From: JBOGJI01 sp050747865
GTDB lineage: Bacteria; Acidobacteriota; Thermoanaerobaculia; Multivoradales; JAHEKO01
DNA length: 40,187 nucleotides
Reading direction: 5' to 3'
Assembly: GCA_050747865.1 (NCBI GenBank)
Contig: JBOGJI010000285.1
Span: 1-40,187, forward strand
The notes beneath the pieces were generated by a model. It was given only the letters and a program-made list of their open reading frames with translations. It made no database searches and was not told where the DNA came from. Position numbers and translations under genes: made by a program. Below, in pieces: positions 1-8,403 of this stretch; the first letter of the stretch is position 1, and every line of letters starts with the position of its first letter.

Positions 1-380
1 GCGCCCAGGAACAGGTTCAGGTAGACGAAGTAGCGCTGGTAGCCGCGGTGCCCCGCCATGTAGCCGGCCGAATACAGATGGATCCAGAACCCCACGAAGG
101 TCACCACGAACACCATCACCGCCGACAGCGCGTCGAGCTGGAAGGCCATGTCCAGCCGCACCTCGCTCGCCGCCCAGGTGTAGAGCACCTGCTCGAAGAC
201 CTCGCCGTGCCCCCCGCCGACGTAGCTGCCCAGCACCCCGAGGGCGACCAGCGCCGCCAGTCCCGACGCGCCGACCCCCACCGCCGTGGTCAGGCGGGGA
301 GAGACCCGCGGCCCCAACACTCCGTTGAGCGCCGCGCCCACGAACGGCAGGACCGGGATCAGCCACAGGAGCTCGAGCAT
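1..380 (-). CDS. nuoL: NADH-quinone oxidoreductase subunit L, N-terminal part
   Basis: Proton-pumping, antiporter-like membrane subunit of complex I. Only the first ~126 residues are inside the window; the gene continues past the left edge. The visible protein starts MLELLWLIPVLPFVGAALNG, a first hydrophobic helix typical of NuoL, followed by a second helix and then the family stretch around DALSAVMVFVVTFVGF, IHLYSAGYM and YQRYFVYLNLFL. The ATG at 380 is chosen because it begins the family N-terminus directly. It is the most downstream visible gene of the minus-strand nuo operon, about 80 bases after nuoK. The short gap is C/T-rich (CCTCCTGCCTCACTCCTCC) and could be a worn relative of the repeats found further up the operon. 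nuoM and nuoN are expected beyond the edge. Confidence 0.9.
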   Translation of the reverse strand, partial: MLELLWLIPVLPFVGAALNGVLGPRVSPRLTTAVGVGASGLAALVALGVLGSYVGGGHGEVFEQVLYTWAASEVRLDMAFQLDALSAVMVFVVTFVGFWIHLYSAGYMAGHRGYQRYFVYLNLFLG

Positions 381-462
381 CAGGCGATGCCTCCCGTCAT
401 GCCGCGCGCCAACGTTCCACCTCGGCCCTCCTGCCTCACTCCTCCTGCCTCCTGACCGTCTC

Positions 463-789
463 TCACCAGCGCATCAGGTTGATGCGGTTCAAGTCGACGG
501 TCTGCCGGTTGCGGTACACGGCGATGAACAGCGCTAGGCCCACGGCGGCCTCGGCGGCCGCGACCGCGAGCACGAAGAACACGATAGCCTGGCCGGTCAG
601 GGCGATACCCAGGTCCTGGGTGCGGTCGGCCAGCGCCCGCGCCGAGGCCACCAACGTCAGGTTCACCGAGTTCAGCATCAGCTCGACGGAGAGGAAGATG
701 GTGATGCCGTTGCGGCGCGTCAGCGCCCCAATGGTGCCAATGCCGAAGAGGACGGCGGAGAGCACCAGGTACCAGGTGACGGGAATCAT
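463..789 (-). CDS. nuoK: NADH-quinone oxidoreductase subunit K
   Basis: Small membrane subunit of complex I (108 residues, usual ~100), homologous to MrpC, with three predicted transmembrane helices at about 5-23, 29-50 and 64-90. The two membrane glutamates needed for proton translocation in this family are present as Glu36 (in SVELMLNS) and Glu80 (in AAAEAAVGL). The ATG at 789 overlaps the stop codon of a 29-codon reading frame made by the preceding repeat (ATGA), so nuoK is probably translationally coupled to it rather than directly to nuoJ. The C-terminal tail is slightly longer than usual (VDLNRINLMRW), as in many NuoK proteins. Confidence 0.95.
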   Translation of the reverse strand: MIPVTWYLVLSAVLFGIGTIGALTRRNGITIFLSVELMLNSVNLTLVASARALADRTQDLGIALTGQAIVFFVLAVAAAEAAVGLALFIAVYRNRQTVDLNRINLMRW

Positions 790-875
790 GCCCCCTCCCT
801 CCCGAGGGTCAGGGTCCAGGGCTCAGGGGTCAGGCCCCCCACCCGTCCCACGGCGATCATGTCGCGCGTACTCAT
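786..875 (-). CDS. 29-codon ORF bridging nuoJ and nuoK, made of repeat DNA
   Basis: This frame runs from an ATG overlapping the nuoJ stop (ATGA, 872-875) to a TGA overlapping the nuoK ATG (ATGA, 786-789). It therefore exactly fills the nuoJ-nuoK gap with no untranslated bases. The peptide begins MSTRDMIAVGRVGG and has no recognisable domain. Most of it is encoded by the palindromic repeat described separately. It may only keep ribosomes moving from nuoJ to nuoK; a functional peptide is not implied. No good Shine-Dalgarno beyond GAGAGG just upstream of the ATG. Confidence 0.3.
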   Translation of the reverse strand: MSTRDMIAVGRVGGLTPEPWTLTLGREGA

Positions 876-926
876 GCCTCTCCCCTGATCCCTGACCCCT
901 CGCCCCTGACCCCTGGTTGGGCGGGG
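801..926. repeat. Palindromic repeat, copy 1 (nuoJ-nuoK junction)
   Basis: On the plus strand a G-rich arm (about 807-835, with GGTCAGG and GGCTCAGG units) faces a C-rich arm (about 884-916, units CCTGATCCCTGACCCC and CCCCTGACCCCTGG). Bases 821-835 can pair with 884-898 with about 13 of 15 matches, leaving a ~48-base loop that holds the nuoJ stop and the next ATG. The C-rich arm plus flank (about 871-926) is nearly identical, over ~55 bases, to 5930-5985 at the nuoA-nuoE junction. The arm is translated as the last ~17 residues of NuoJ. Confidence 0.8.
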
Positions 927-1414
927 GGCTTCCGGGCCAGCACGGTGGCGGCGATGACGGCCGCCAGCAGCAGCAGGCCGACGATCTCGAAAGGGAGGAG
1001 GTAGCGGCTGAAGAGCAGGGCGGCGAGCCTCTCCACGGCCACCATGTCCTCGGACAGCGGGCGCGAGGTGTCGATCAACGGCTGTCGCCAGACCAGCATG
1101 GCGACGAGGCCGGAGAAGAAGACGCTGGCGGCGATCGCCGCCACCCGCTGCAGGCCGCCTCCGGCACCGACGCGCTCGCGGCCGACGTTGAGCAGCATGA
1201 GCACGAAGAGGAAGAGGACGAGGATGGCGCCGGCATAGACCAGCACGACGAGGGCGGCGAGGAACGGGGCGCCCAGCAGGACGAAGAGGACGGCGGTGGA
1301 GAAGAGGGCCACCACCAGGCTCATTACCGAATAGACGGGATTGCGGTGGGTCACGACCACCAGGGCCGAGCCAACCGCCAGCGCCGCGAACAGCCAGAAG
1401 ACGAGTTGTTCCAC
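872..1414 (-). CDS. nuoJ: NADH-quinone oxidoreductase subunit J
   Basis: Membrane subunit of complex I, 180 residues, with five predicted transmembrane helices. The family region GAPFLAALVVLVYAGAILVL contains the conserved mid-membrane stretch of helix 3 (the pi-bulge region of NuoJ). The GTG start at 1414 overlaps the nuoH stop as TAGTG; no better start exists. nuoI, which normally separates nuoH and nuoJ, is absent. The end is odd: after the last helix (VIAATVLARKPP) the protein continues AQPGVRGEGSGIRGEA, encoded by repeat copy 1. The same tail closes NuoA, an unrelated subunit, so it comes from the DNA element and not from the protein family. Confidence 0.92.
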   Translation of the reverse strand: MEQLVFWLFAALAVGSALVVVTHRNPVYSVMSLVVALFSTAVLFVLLGAPFLAALVVLVYAGAILVLFLFVLMLLNVGRERVGAGGGLQRVAAIAASVFFSGLVAMLVWRQPLIDTSRPLSEDMVAVERLAALLFSRYLLPFEIVGLLLLAAVIAATVLARKPPAQPGVRGEGSGIRGEA

Positions 1415-2454
1415 TACAGCCACCCCCCGATCGTCATGGCGGCGACCAGGACGAAGTTCAAGAGGGCGACCGGCAGCAGGACCTTCCAGCCCAGGCGCAT
1501 GAGCTGGTCGAAGCGGAAGCGCGGGAAGGTCCAGCGCACCCAGACATAGAGCAGCAGGAAGAGGCCCATCTTGGCGACCAGGACGGAGAGGCCCTTGGCC
1601 GCCACCACCCACCAGGTGCCGGTGTAGTCGAGGCCCGGCAGGTACCAGCCGCCGAAATAGAGGGTGGCGGCGAGAGCGGAGAGGACCGCCATGGACTGGT
1701 ATTCGCCCATGAAGAACAGGGCGAAGCGCATGGCGCTGTATTCGGTGTTGTAGCCGCCGACCAGCTCGGACTCGGCCTCGGGCAGGTCGAATGGCAGGCG
1801 GTTGGTCTCGGCGAAGGCGGCGATCAGGAAGACCAGGAAGCCGAGGATCTGCGGGAAGACGTTCCAGGCGGGGATGAAGCCCAGCCAGGTGCCCTGCTGC
1901 GCCTCGACCACGGCGTCGAGCCGGAAGGTGCCGACCGGCACCAGCACCGCCACCACCGCGAGCGTGAGCGCCAGCTCGTAGCTGATCATCTGTGCCGAGG
2001 CGCGCACGGCGCCGAGCAGGGAGTACTTGTTGTTCGAGCTGTAGCCGGCGAGCACCAGCGAGTAGACGCCGAGGCTGGAGAGCGCCAGCAGGAGCAGGAC
2101 GCCGGTGTCGGCGGTGGTCACCACCAGGGGCACCTCGTTGCCCCCCACCGTGACCGTCGGCCCGAAGGGGATGACGATGAAGACGGTCAGCGACGGGATG
2201 AGGGCGATGATCGGCGCCAGCAGATAGAGCGGGCGGTCGACCTCCGAAGGCGTCACGTCCTCCTTGCAGAGGAACTTCACCACGTCGGCGAGGGCCTGGA
2301 AGAGTCCTAGCGGGCCGACGCGGTTGGGGCCGGGGCGGTCCTGGATCAGCGCGCCGCCGCGCCGCTCCAGCCACAGCATCACCGGCGTCACGTTGAGGAT
2401 GACGCCGAGCCAGACGCCCATCTTGAGCAGCGTGGCGGTGACCGCGAAGCTCAT
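1414..2454 (-). CDS. nuoH: NADH-quinone oxidoreductase subunit H
   Basis: Quinone-site membrane subunit of complex I (346 residues, usual 320-350), eight predicted transmembrane helices. Hallmarks include ERRGGALIQDRPGPNRVGP near residues 30-49, the acidic loop AFAETNRLPFDLPEAESELV (quinone chamber), and VGGYNTEYSAMRFALFFMGEY. The ATG overlaps the nuoG stop (ATGA at 2451-2454) and its stop overlaps the nuoJ start. This is a tightly coupled cassette. In most genomes nuoI follows here; in this window it does not. Confidence 0.96.
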   Translation of the reverse strand: MSFAVTATLLKMGVWLGVILNVTPVMLWLERRGGALIQDRPGPNRVGPLGLFQALADVVKFLCKEDVTPSEVDRPLYLLAPIIALIPSLTVFIVIPFGPTVTVGGNEVPLVVTTADTGVLLLLALSSLGVYSLVLAGYSSNNKYSLLGAVRASAQMISYELALTLAVVAVLVPVGTFRLDAVVEAQQGTWLGFIPAWNVFPQILGFLVFLIAAFAETNRLPFDLPEAESELVGGYNTEYSAMRFALFFMGEYQSMAVLSALAATLYFGGWYLPGLDYTGTWWVVAAKGLSVLVAKMGLFLLLYVWVRWTFPRFRFDQLMRLGWKVLLPVALLNFVLVAAMTIGGWL

Positions 2455-4087
2455 GGGTGAGCGTCCTCACCCCCCGAGAGCACCACTCCCTCTGCCGGCA
2501 GGCGACGCCAGATCATGCCCGCAAGGGCCGGGACTGCCTCCGCCATGCGATCGAACACCGCCGCGGTGGACAGGCCCTTCCATTCCGGCTCGGCGACGAG
2601 GGCGAGCAGATCGGTCAGCGCCTCGACCGCGGGGAGCACGTCACCGCGCGGGGGGAAGGCCCGCTCGAAGCGCTGCAGGCGGTGCTGGACGTTGACGAAG
2701 GTGCCGTCCTTCTCGGCGTGCGTGGCGGTGGGCAGCGCCACGTCGGCGACCTGGGCAAGCGGCGTGTCGGCCCAGCCGAGGACGACCAGGAAGCGGGCCC
2801 GGCGCAGGCGCTCGACGACCTGCGGGTCGTGCGCGGCGTCACCGAAGTCGCTCTCCGCCACCACCAGCACCGGGCAGTCGCGGGCCGCGTCGCCGTAGAG
2901 GAGGTCCTTGGCCGACGCGCCGGCGCCGTTGCCCAGCCCGGCGAGCTCGGCGCCCCGGCGGTTCGGCGCCGCGTCGTGACCGGTGACGCCGCCGTTCGGG
3001 TTCGGGATATGGCGCTGCGGGCCGGTTTCGGTCCACAGCGGGCGGTGCGGCGAGCCGAAGCGGTCGGCGAGCGTGGCCAGCAGCCAGGCCTCCTCGGTGG
3101 TCAGCTTGCCCGAGCCGAGGAAGATCGGCCGTCCGGCCGGGTCCTCGCCGGCCTCCTGCAGGCGCGCCGCCACTGCTTCCAGGGCGCGGCCCCAGGTCGT
3201 GGCCACGGCGGTCCCGTCGCCGCCGCCGTTGCTCTTGCGCAGGCGCGGCGCGGTCAGCCGCGGCAGCTCGGCGTAGCGCTCGAACGTGCCGCGTCCGTAG
3301 TCGCACATCCAGTAGTCGTTGACCGCCGGGTTGAGGCGCGGCTTGTAGCGGCGGATCCGGCCTCGCCGGTGCTCCAGCGTGACGTTGCAGCCGGCGTCGC
3401 AGCCGGTGCAGAGGGACGGCTTCTTGTCCAGGTACCAGACCCGCTCGGCGAAGCGGAACTGGGTCGAGGTGAGCGCCCCAACCGGGCAGAGGTCGACGAC
3501 GCAGGTCGCCAGATCGTTGTCCAGCTCCTTGCCCGGGAAGTTGCCGATCTCGGTGCGCCAGCCGCGCTGGAAGAACTGCAGCTCCGAGGTCTGCGAGATC
3601 TCCTCGGTGAAGCGGATGCAGCGCGTGCACTGGATGCAGCGGTTCATGTTGAGGACCACGGTCGGCCCCAGCGGGATGCGCTCGCGTCCCGGGTAGGTCC
3701 GCTTCTCCTCGAAGCGGAAGCGCGAGAAGGCCTGGCCGTGCTTGAAGGAGTAGTCCTGCAGCCCGCACTCGCCCGCCTGGTCACAGATCGGGCAGTCGAG
3801 GGGATGATTGATGAGCAGAAACTCCATCATCCCCTCCTGCGCCGCCTTGACGTCCGGGTCGTCGACGCGGACCTCCAGCCCGTCCTTCTCGACCGTCACG
3901 GTGCAGGCCGGTGTCAGCTTCGGCCCGTCGCCGATCTTGACCAGGCACATGCGGCACTGGCCGACCACCGACAGGCGCGGGTGGTAGCAGTAGTGGGGGA
4001 TCTGCACCCCGGCCTCGGCCGCGGCGTCGATCAGGTTGGTGCCGGCCGCGACCTCGAGGGTGCGCCCGTCGACAGTGATCTTGGGCA

Positions 4088-4088
<1 letters not shown>
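2451..4088 (-). CDS. nuoG: NADH-quinone oxidoreductase subunit G (short form)
   Basis: Peripheral-arm iron-sulfur subunit of complex I, 545 residues, shorter than the 700-900 common for bacterial NuoG because the molybdopterin-like C-terminal region is reduced. A [2Fe-2S] site is formed by Cys34, Cys45, Cys48 and Cys62; an N5-type [4Fe-4S] site by His95, Cys99, Cys102 and Cys108; another by Cys151, Cys154, Cys157 and Cys201. Cys227, Cys230, Cys234 and Cys262 give the spacing C-x2-C-x3-C-x27-C, the N7 motif retained only in some bacteria. The C-terminal part (about 290-545) includes VALPTATHAEKDGTFVN, the usual molybdopterin-family signature. The start ATG at 4088 overlaps the nuoF stop (TGATG). 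Confidence 0.95.
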
Positions 4089-5412
<1,324 letters not shown>

Positions 5413-5416
<4 letters not shown>

Positions 5417-5934
5417 GCTAGGCCCTTCACGATCTCGCGCACCCGCTCCGGGGTCAAGTTCTCGTGATACCGGTCGTCGATCATCATCATCGGCGCCGTG
5501 TCGCAGGAGCCGAGGCACTCGAAGTGAGTATAGGAACAGCGCCCGTCGGGCGTGACCTGGTCCTCGCCCACACCCAGCTCGTCGGCGAGCACCTCCATCA
5601 GCTCCAGGGCGCCGCGCAACATGCAGGGGAGGTTGGTGCACACCCGGATGCGATGGCGCCCCACCGGCTCCTGGTGGAAGAGGTCGTAGAACGTGACCAC
5701 CCCGTAGACGTCCGCTGACGGCAGCTCGAGCTCGGCCGCCACCGCCTCGATCGCCTCGTCCGGGAGCCACCCGCCCCAGGCCTTCTGCGCCATGTGCAGG
5801 GCCGGGATGAGCAGCGCCTCGGTGGTGGGGTAGCGCGGGCGCAGGGCGTCCAGCGCCTCGTGGACCTCCTCCGGCAACCGTCCCCCCACCCGCCCGGGGG
5901 TCACGTGTGAGGGGTCAGGGCTCAGGTCCCTCAT
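5413..5934 (-). CDS. nuoE: NADH-quinone oxidoreductase subunit E
   Basis: 24 kDa-type thioredoxin-fold subunit carrying the N1a [2Fe-2S] cluster. Ligands are visible as Cys99 and Cys104 (VCTNLPC) and Cys140 and Cys144 (ECLGSC). With the ATG at 5934 it has 173 residues, in the normal range. That ATG overlaps the nuoA stop as ATGA inside the loop of repeat copy 2, so the first ~18 residues (MRDLSPDPSHVTPGRVGG) are repeat-encoded; the conserved part starts at about LPEEVHEALDAL. A start at a GTG within GRVGG is possible. nuoE follows nuoA directly, without nuoB, C and D, which is unusual. Confidence 0.92.
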
Positions 5935-5985
5935 GCCTCCCCCCTGATCCCTGACCCCTGATCCCTGACCCCTGGGTGGGCGGGG
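5884..5985. repeat. Palindromic repeat, copy 2 (nuoA-nuoE junction)
   Basis: Plus-strand arms GGGGTCAGGGCTCAGG (5911-5926) and CCTGATCCCTGACCCC (5943-5958) are complementary at 15 of 16 positions, with a 16-base loop. The loop contains the nuoA stop and nuoE start (ATGA, 5931-5934, minus strand). The C-rich arm is duplicated (5943-5972), and the element is bounded by CCCCCCACCCGCCC on the left and GGGTGGGCGGGGG on the right, which are also roughly complementary. About 55 bases of the right half match copy 1. Confidence 0.85.
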
Positions 5986-6350
5986 GCGTACCGCGGCTGG
6001 ATGTCGAGGCCGCCCTTCTTCCAGATGTAGACGAGCCCGAGCACGACCAGGCCGATGAAGGCCATCACCGCCCAGAACAGCGGCCACCCGCCTTGACGCA
6101 GCACCAGCACCCAGGGAAAGAGGAACGCCGCCTCCACGTCGAAGACGACGAAGTCGATGGCGATCAAGAAGAAGAGCACCGAGATGCGCTTGCGGCTGTG
6201 GTCGAGCAGCGGCTCGCCCGACTCGTAGGGCGACAGCTTGACCTTGCCCCCGGTCTTGTCCCCGAGCAGCCAGGACAGAAGCAGCAGCACCGCCCCCAGC
6301 ACGAAGGCCAGCCCCAGTCCGATGAGCACCGGATAGTAGTCCGCAGGCAT
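5931..6350 (-). CDS. nuoA: NADH-quinone oxidoreductase subunit A
   Basis: Small membrane subunit of complex I, 139 residues with three transmembrane helices (about 7-30, 57-82, 88-110). Family signatures are YESGEPLLD after helix 1, with the usual conserved cysteine replaced by Leu/Leu, and FLIAIDFVVFDVEAAFLFPW in helix 2, including the membrane acidic residues. The protein ends IQPRYAPAHPGVRDQGSGIRGEA; from AHPGVR onward it is encoded by repeat copy 2 and matches the NuoJ tail. It is the first gene of the minus-strand operon; GGAGGGG lies about 12 bases before the ATG. The operon promoter must lie in the 240-base gap to the divergent VOC gene, where no convincing -35/-10 pair was seen. Confidence 0.95.
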   Translation of the reverse strand: MPADYYPVLIGLGLAFVLGAVLLLLSWLLGDKTGGKVKLSPYESGEPLLDHSRKRISVLFFLIAIDFVVFDVEAAFLFPWVLVLRQGGWPLFWAVMAFIGLVVLGLVYIWKKGGLDIQPRYAPAHPGVRDQGSGIRGEA

Positions 6351-6589
6351 CTCTCGCGAGCCCCTCCAAGGCCGCTCGTAGACGGCTCGTGAAGGATCTC
6401 ACAAGGGAGCCCGGGCGACAAGACGCGCGAGGCCGCCCGAGGGGCGTCGGCCGCGCAACCCAGGAGGCCGCGGCCGCGTATCTGCGTCGATGCGCTTCCG
6501 CGTGCCGTAGGGATCTACGCCGGGAGGTTCCGCCCGGGTGTCGATTCCCGGCAAGCCCGTTCGTCTAGAGGCAAGGAGGTAACGAGACC

Positions 6590-7084
6590 ATGAGTGAGAC
6601 CCGTCTGCAGAAGATCGTGCCCCATCTCTGGTACACCCAGGAGGCGGAGGAGGCCGCCCGGTTCTACGCCGGCCTGTTCCCGGACTCGAGCGTCGACCGC
6701 GTCACCGCGCTGCAAGCCGATTCGCCTAGCGGGCCGCCGGGATCGGTCGTCGTCGTCGAGTTCACGCTGTTCGGCCAGGCGTTCATGGCCATGAGCGCCG
6801 GCCCGCACGACCCGTTCAACGACGCGGTCTCGTTCATGGTGAACTGCGAGTCCCAGGAAGAGCTGGACCGCTACTGGGACGCGATCCTCGACAACGGCGG
6901 CAAGCCCCAGGCCTGCGGCTGGATCATCGACAAGTTCGGCGTCCGCTGGCAGATCGTGCCGACGGCCCTCGGCCGCATGATGACGGATCCGGACAAGACC
7001 AAGGTCAAGCGGGCATCCGAGGAGATGCTCCGCCAGATCAAGTTCGACATCGCAAAGCTCGAGGCGGCCTTCGAGGGCCACTGA
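6590..7084 (+). CDS. VOC-superfamily PhnB-like protein
   Basis: 164-residue protein of the vicinal oxygen chelate (glyoxalase/PhnB, formerly '3-demethylubiquinone-9 3-methyltransferase') family. It opens with IVPHLWYTQEAEEAARFYAGLFPDS, the usual first beta-alpha-beta unit, and contains GGKPQACGWIIDKFGVRWQIVP, the family core near residues 100-122. This group has a divergent metal site, and its substrate is unknown; the old methyltransferase name is not supported by chemistry. The start is well defined: AAGGAGGT at 6573-6580, nine bases before the ATG. It stands alone, divergent from nuoA. Confidence 0.9.
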   Translation: MSETRLQKIVPHLWYTQEAEEAARFYAGLFPDSSVDRVTALQADSPSGPPGSVVVVEFTLFGQAFMAMSAGPHDPFNDAVSFMVNCESQEELDRYWDAILDNGGKPQACGWIIDKFGVRWQIVPTALGRMMTDPDKTKVKRASEEMLRQIKFDIAKLEAAFEGH

Positions 7085-7100
7085 CGCTTGCGGCACAGCG

Positions 7101-7256
7101 GTGGGCCCGCAGTCCCAGCGGCTCGCGATCGCCAGCGGGATGTTCCGTTCGGCGCGCGAGATGCTGCTCTCTCACCTGCGAGCCGAGCACCCGGAGTGGA
7201 GCGAGGAGCGCATCCGTCGGGAGTCGACCCATAGGCTCTCCCATGGAGCCGTCTGA
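7101..7256 (+). CDS. Small partner ORF of a nucleotidyltransferase cassette
   Basis: A 51-residue frame from a GTG at 7101 (SQRLAIASGMFRSAREMLL, then SHLRAEHPEWSEERIRRE). It resembles the small helical protein encoded just upstream of AbiEii-like nucleotidyltransferase genes in many soil bacteria (pattern: amphipathic helix, 'LR..HP..SEEEI', short tail). It overlaps the start of the following frame by 14 bases, the arrangement expected of such a pair. Because the partner is broken, this gene may no longer matter. Recognition is by pattern memory only. Confidence 0.45.
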   Translation: MGPQSQRLAIASGMFRSAREMLLSHLRAEHPEWSEERIRRESTHRLSHGAV

Positions 7257-7526
7257 TCTCCTCCGCCGCCTCTCGGCGGTGCTGGAGGAGCTCGGACTGG
7301 TCCCGAGGACGTGATCCTCAAGAAGCTGGCTTTCTACCGTGAGGGTGGGTCGGAGAAGCACCTCCGCGACGTCGCCGGTGTGATCAAGATCAGTGGCGAT
7401 GAGCTCGATTGGACCTACTTGCAGGATTGGGCCGAGCGATTGCACGTAGCGGACATCTGGCGGAATGTGCTGGCGCGATCGCGTTGCCACCTCGGCGGCC
7501 GGAGCCCGATCGGCACCCGCCTGTGA
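7243..7526 (+). pseudogene. AbiEii-like nucleotidyltransferase, internally deleted
   Basis: The 5' end (ATG at 7243, MEPSDLLRRLSAVLEELGL) and 3' end (PEDVILKKLAFYREGGSEKH at ~7306 onward, then LRDVAGVIKISGDELDWTYL) match the two ends of a ~180-residue nucleotidyltransferase family of the AbiEii/MNT type. The middle, which would carry the GS and D-x-D catalytic motifs, is missing, and the two parts are in different frames; the 5' frame stops at 7314. This is therefore a deletion remnant without catalytic capacity. It lies next to a tRNA and a toxin-antitoxin pair, an accessory setting. Confidence 0.6.
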
Positions 7527-7559
7527 GTGCTCGCGAGGTCTTGTAGGGAGATCGAAAGC

Positions 7560-7647
7560 TGGTGCGAAAGGGGGGACTCGAACCCCCACGGTCTTAGCGA
7601 CCACAAGATCCTGAATCTTGCGCGTCTACCAATTCCGCCACTTTCGC
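7560..7647 (-). tRNA. tRNA-Leu (anticodon CAG)
   Basis: Minus strand. Acceptor GCGAAAG (7641-7647) pairs with CTTTCGC, followed by discriminator A and an encoded CCA (7560-7562). The anticodon stem CAAGA/TCTTG encloses the loop TTCAGGA, so the anticodon is CAG, reading CUG leucine codons, the favoured Leu codon in this DNA. The extra arm (GTGGTCGCTAAGACCGT region) is long, as in class II tRNAs, and the T loop TTCGAGT is standard. Confidence 0.95.
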
Positions 7648-7658
7648 GCGCTAGGCAC

Positions 7659-7687
7659 AGTCTAGGATCCGGAGGCGTCCATGTCAA
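7659..7687 (-). promoter_or_regulatory. Sigma-70 type promoter of tRNA-Leu
   Basis: On the minus strand TTGACA (7682-7687) and TAGACT (7659-7664) are separated by exactly 17 bases. The -10 box ends 11 bases before the first base of the mature tRNA. Confidence 0.75.
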
Positions 7688-7744
7688 CGCGCGCTCGCCG
7701 CGCGATCGCGGCGGCCCAAGCCGGTGGGGACGCGCTCGCCGTCC

Positions 7745-8005
7745 CTACTCGCCGTAGTGGTAGCGGGCCTGGAGGACGACAACGTCGTCCCCATCGACCA
7801 GGTACACGAGGCGGTGCTCTTCGGTGATGCGCCGCGACCAGCAGCCCGCGAACACGTGCCGCAGCGGCTCGGGCTTCCCGATGCCCTCGAAGGGATGGTG
7901 CAAGACGTCCTCGACGAGTCTGTTGATGCACTTCGAGATCGCGCGGTCCGCCGCCAGCCAGAACGTATAGTCCGCCCAGCCGTTCGGCGTGAAGACGAGC
8001 CTCAT
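7745..8005 (-). CDS. yoeB: YoeB/Txe family toxin
   Basis: 86-residue RelE-superfamily ribosome-dependent mRNA endonuclease. The C-terminal half has the YoeB layout: HHPFEGIGKPEPL, then GCWSRRITEEHRLVY, then the terminal RYHYGE. The catalytic residues known from E. coli YoeB (Glu46, Arg65, His83, Tyr84) have counterparts in the Glu of KPEPL, the Arg of EHRLVY and the His-Tyr of RYHY, so the enzyme looks intact. Its ATG overlaps the antitoxin stop by four bases. It acts in the cytoplasm when the labile antitoxin is lost. Confidence 0.93.
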   Translation of the reverse strand: MRLVFTPNGWADYTFWLAADRAISKCINRLVEDVLHHPFEGIGKPEPLRHVFAGCWSRRITEEHRLVYLVDGDDVVVLQARYHYGE

Positions 8006-8247
8006 CGAGCAAGTTCATGCTCTTCGCGTTCCCCGGCGCGCGCCTGGGCCAGACTCTCGATGAGGTGTTGGGCGTTCGCCGGCGAGCGCAGCAGGTGCGC
8101 CGTCTCCTCGAGGGCCTCATAGTCGGCGCGCGAGATCAAGACGGCGTCGCCGCGTCGCGACAGAATCTCCACCGGTGCGCGGTCATCGTTGACCTGCTGT
8201 ATCAGGGAAAACAGGTTCTTGCGGGCTTCCGACGCGGTAATGGTCAT
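8002..8247 (-). CDS. yefM: YefM/Phd family antitoxin
   Basis: 81-residue antitoxin. The N-terminus MTITASEARKNLFSLIQQVN is the Phd/YefM DNA-binding region, followed by ILSRRGDAVLISRADYEALEET, the conserved core, and a charged C-terminal segment that would wrap the toxin. It is cotranscribed with, and overlaps, the downstream toxin gene. Autoregulation is strongly suggested by the palindrome over its promoter at 8275-8292. A GGGGAGG sequence lies upstream of the ATG. Confidence 0.93.
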   Translation of the reverse strand: MTITASEARKNLFSLIQQVNDDRAPVEILSRRGDAVLISRADYEALEETAHLLRSPANAQHLIESLAQARAGEREEHELAR

Positions 8248-8274
8248 CTCGTTTCAGCCTCCCCACGGTGTACT

Positions 8275-8293
8275 GGTACAAGATATTGTACCA
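8275..8293 (-). promoter_or_regulatory. yefM-yoeB operator overlapping an extended -10
   Basis: The palindrome GGTACAAGATATTGTACC (8275-8292; arms GGTACAA and TTGTACC around GATA) carries the GTACA core that YefM proteins bind. An additional TGTAC half site lies at 8269-8273. On the minus strand the left arm forms TGGTACAAT (8285-8293), an extended -10 box that would start transcription about 30 bases before the antitoxin ATG. Bound YefM-YoeB would block it. Confidence 0.75.
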
Positions 8294-8403
8294 TGCCGTG
8301 GCTCGATTGCAGCGAGGTCCATGCCGCTCGCACAGGCCCTCGCCGTGTGGTGAAGATCCTTTTGCCGCGGATCGGGCGAGCCCCGTGATAGAACGACCGC
8401 TCG

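Noticed and set aside
801..926. CRISPR-like array from the repeated GGTCAGG/CCTGACC units.
   Set aside because: The units are 8-16 bases without regular spacers, part of a palindrome; no cas genes and no spacer-like unique segments in the window.
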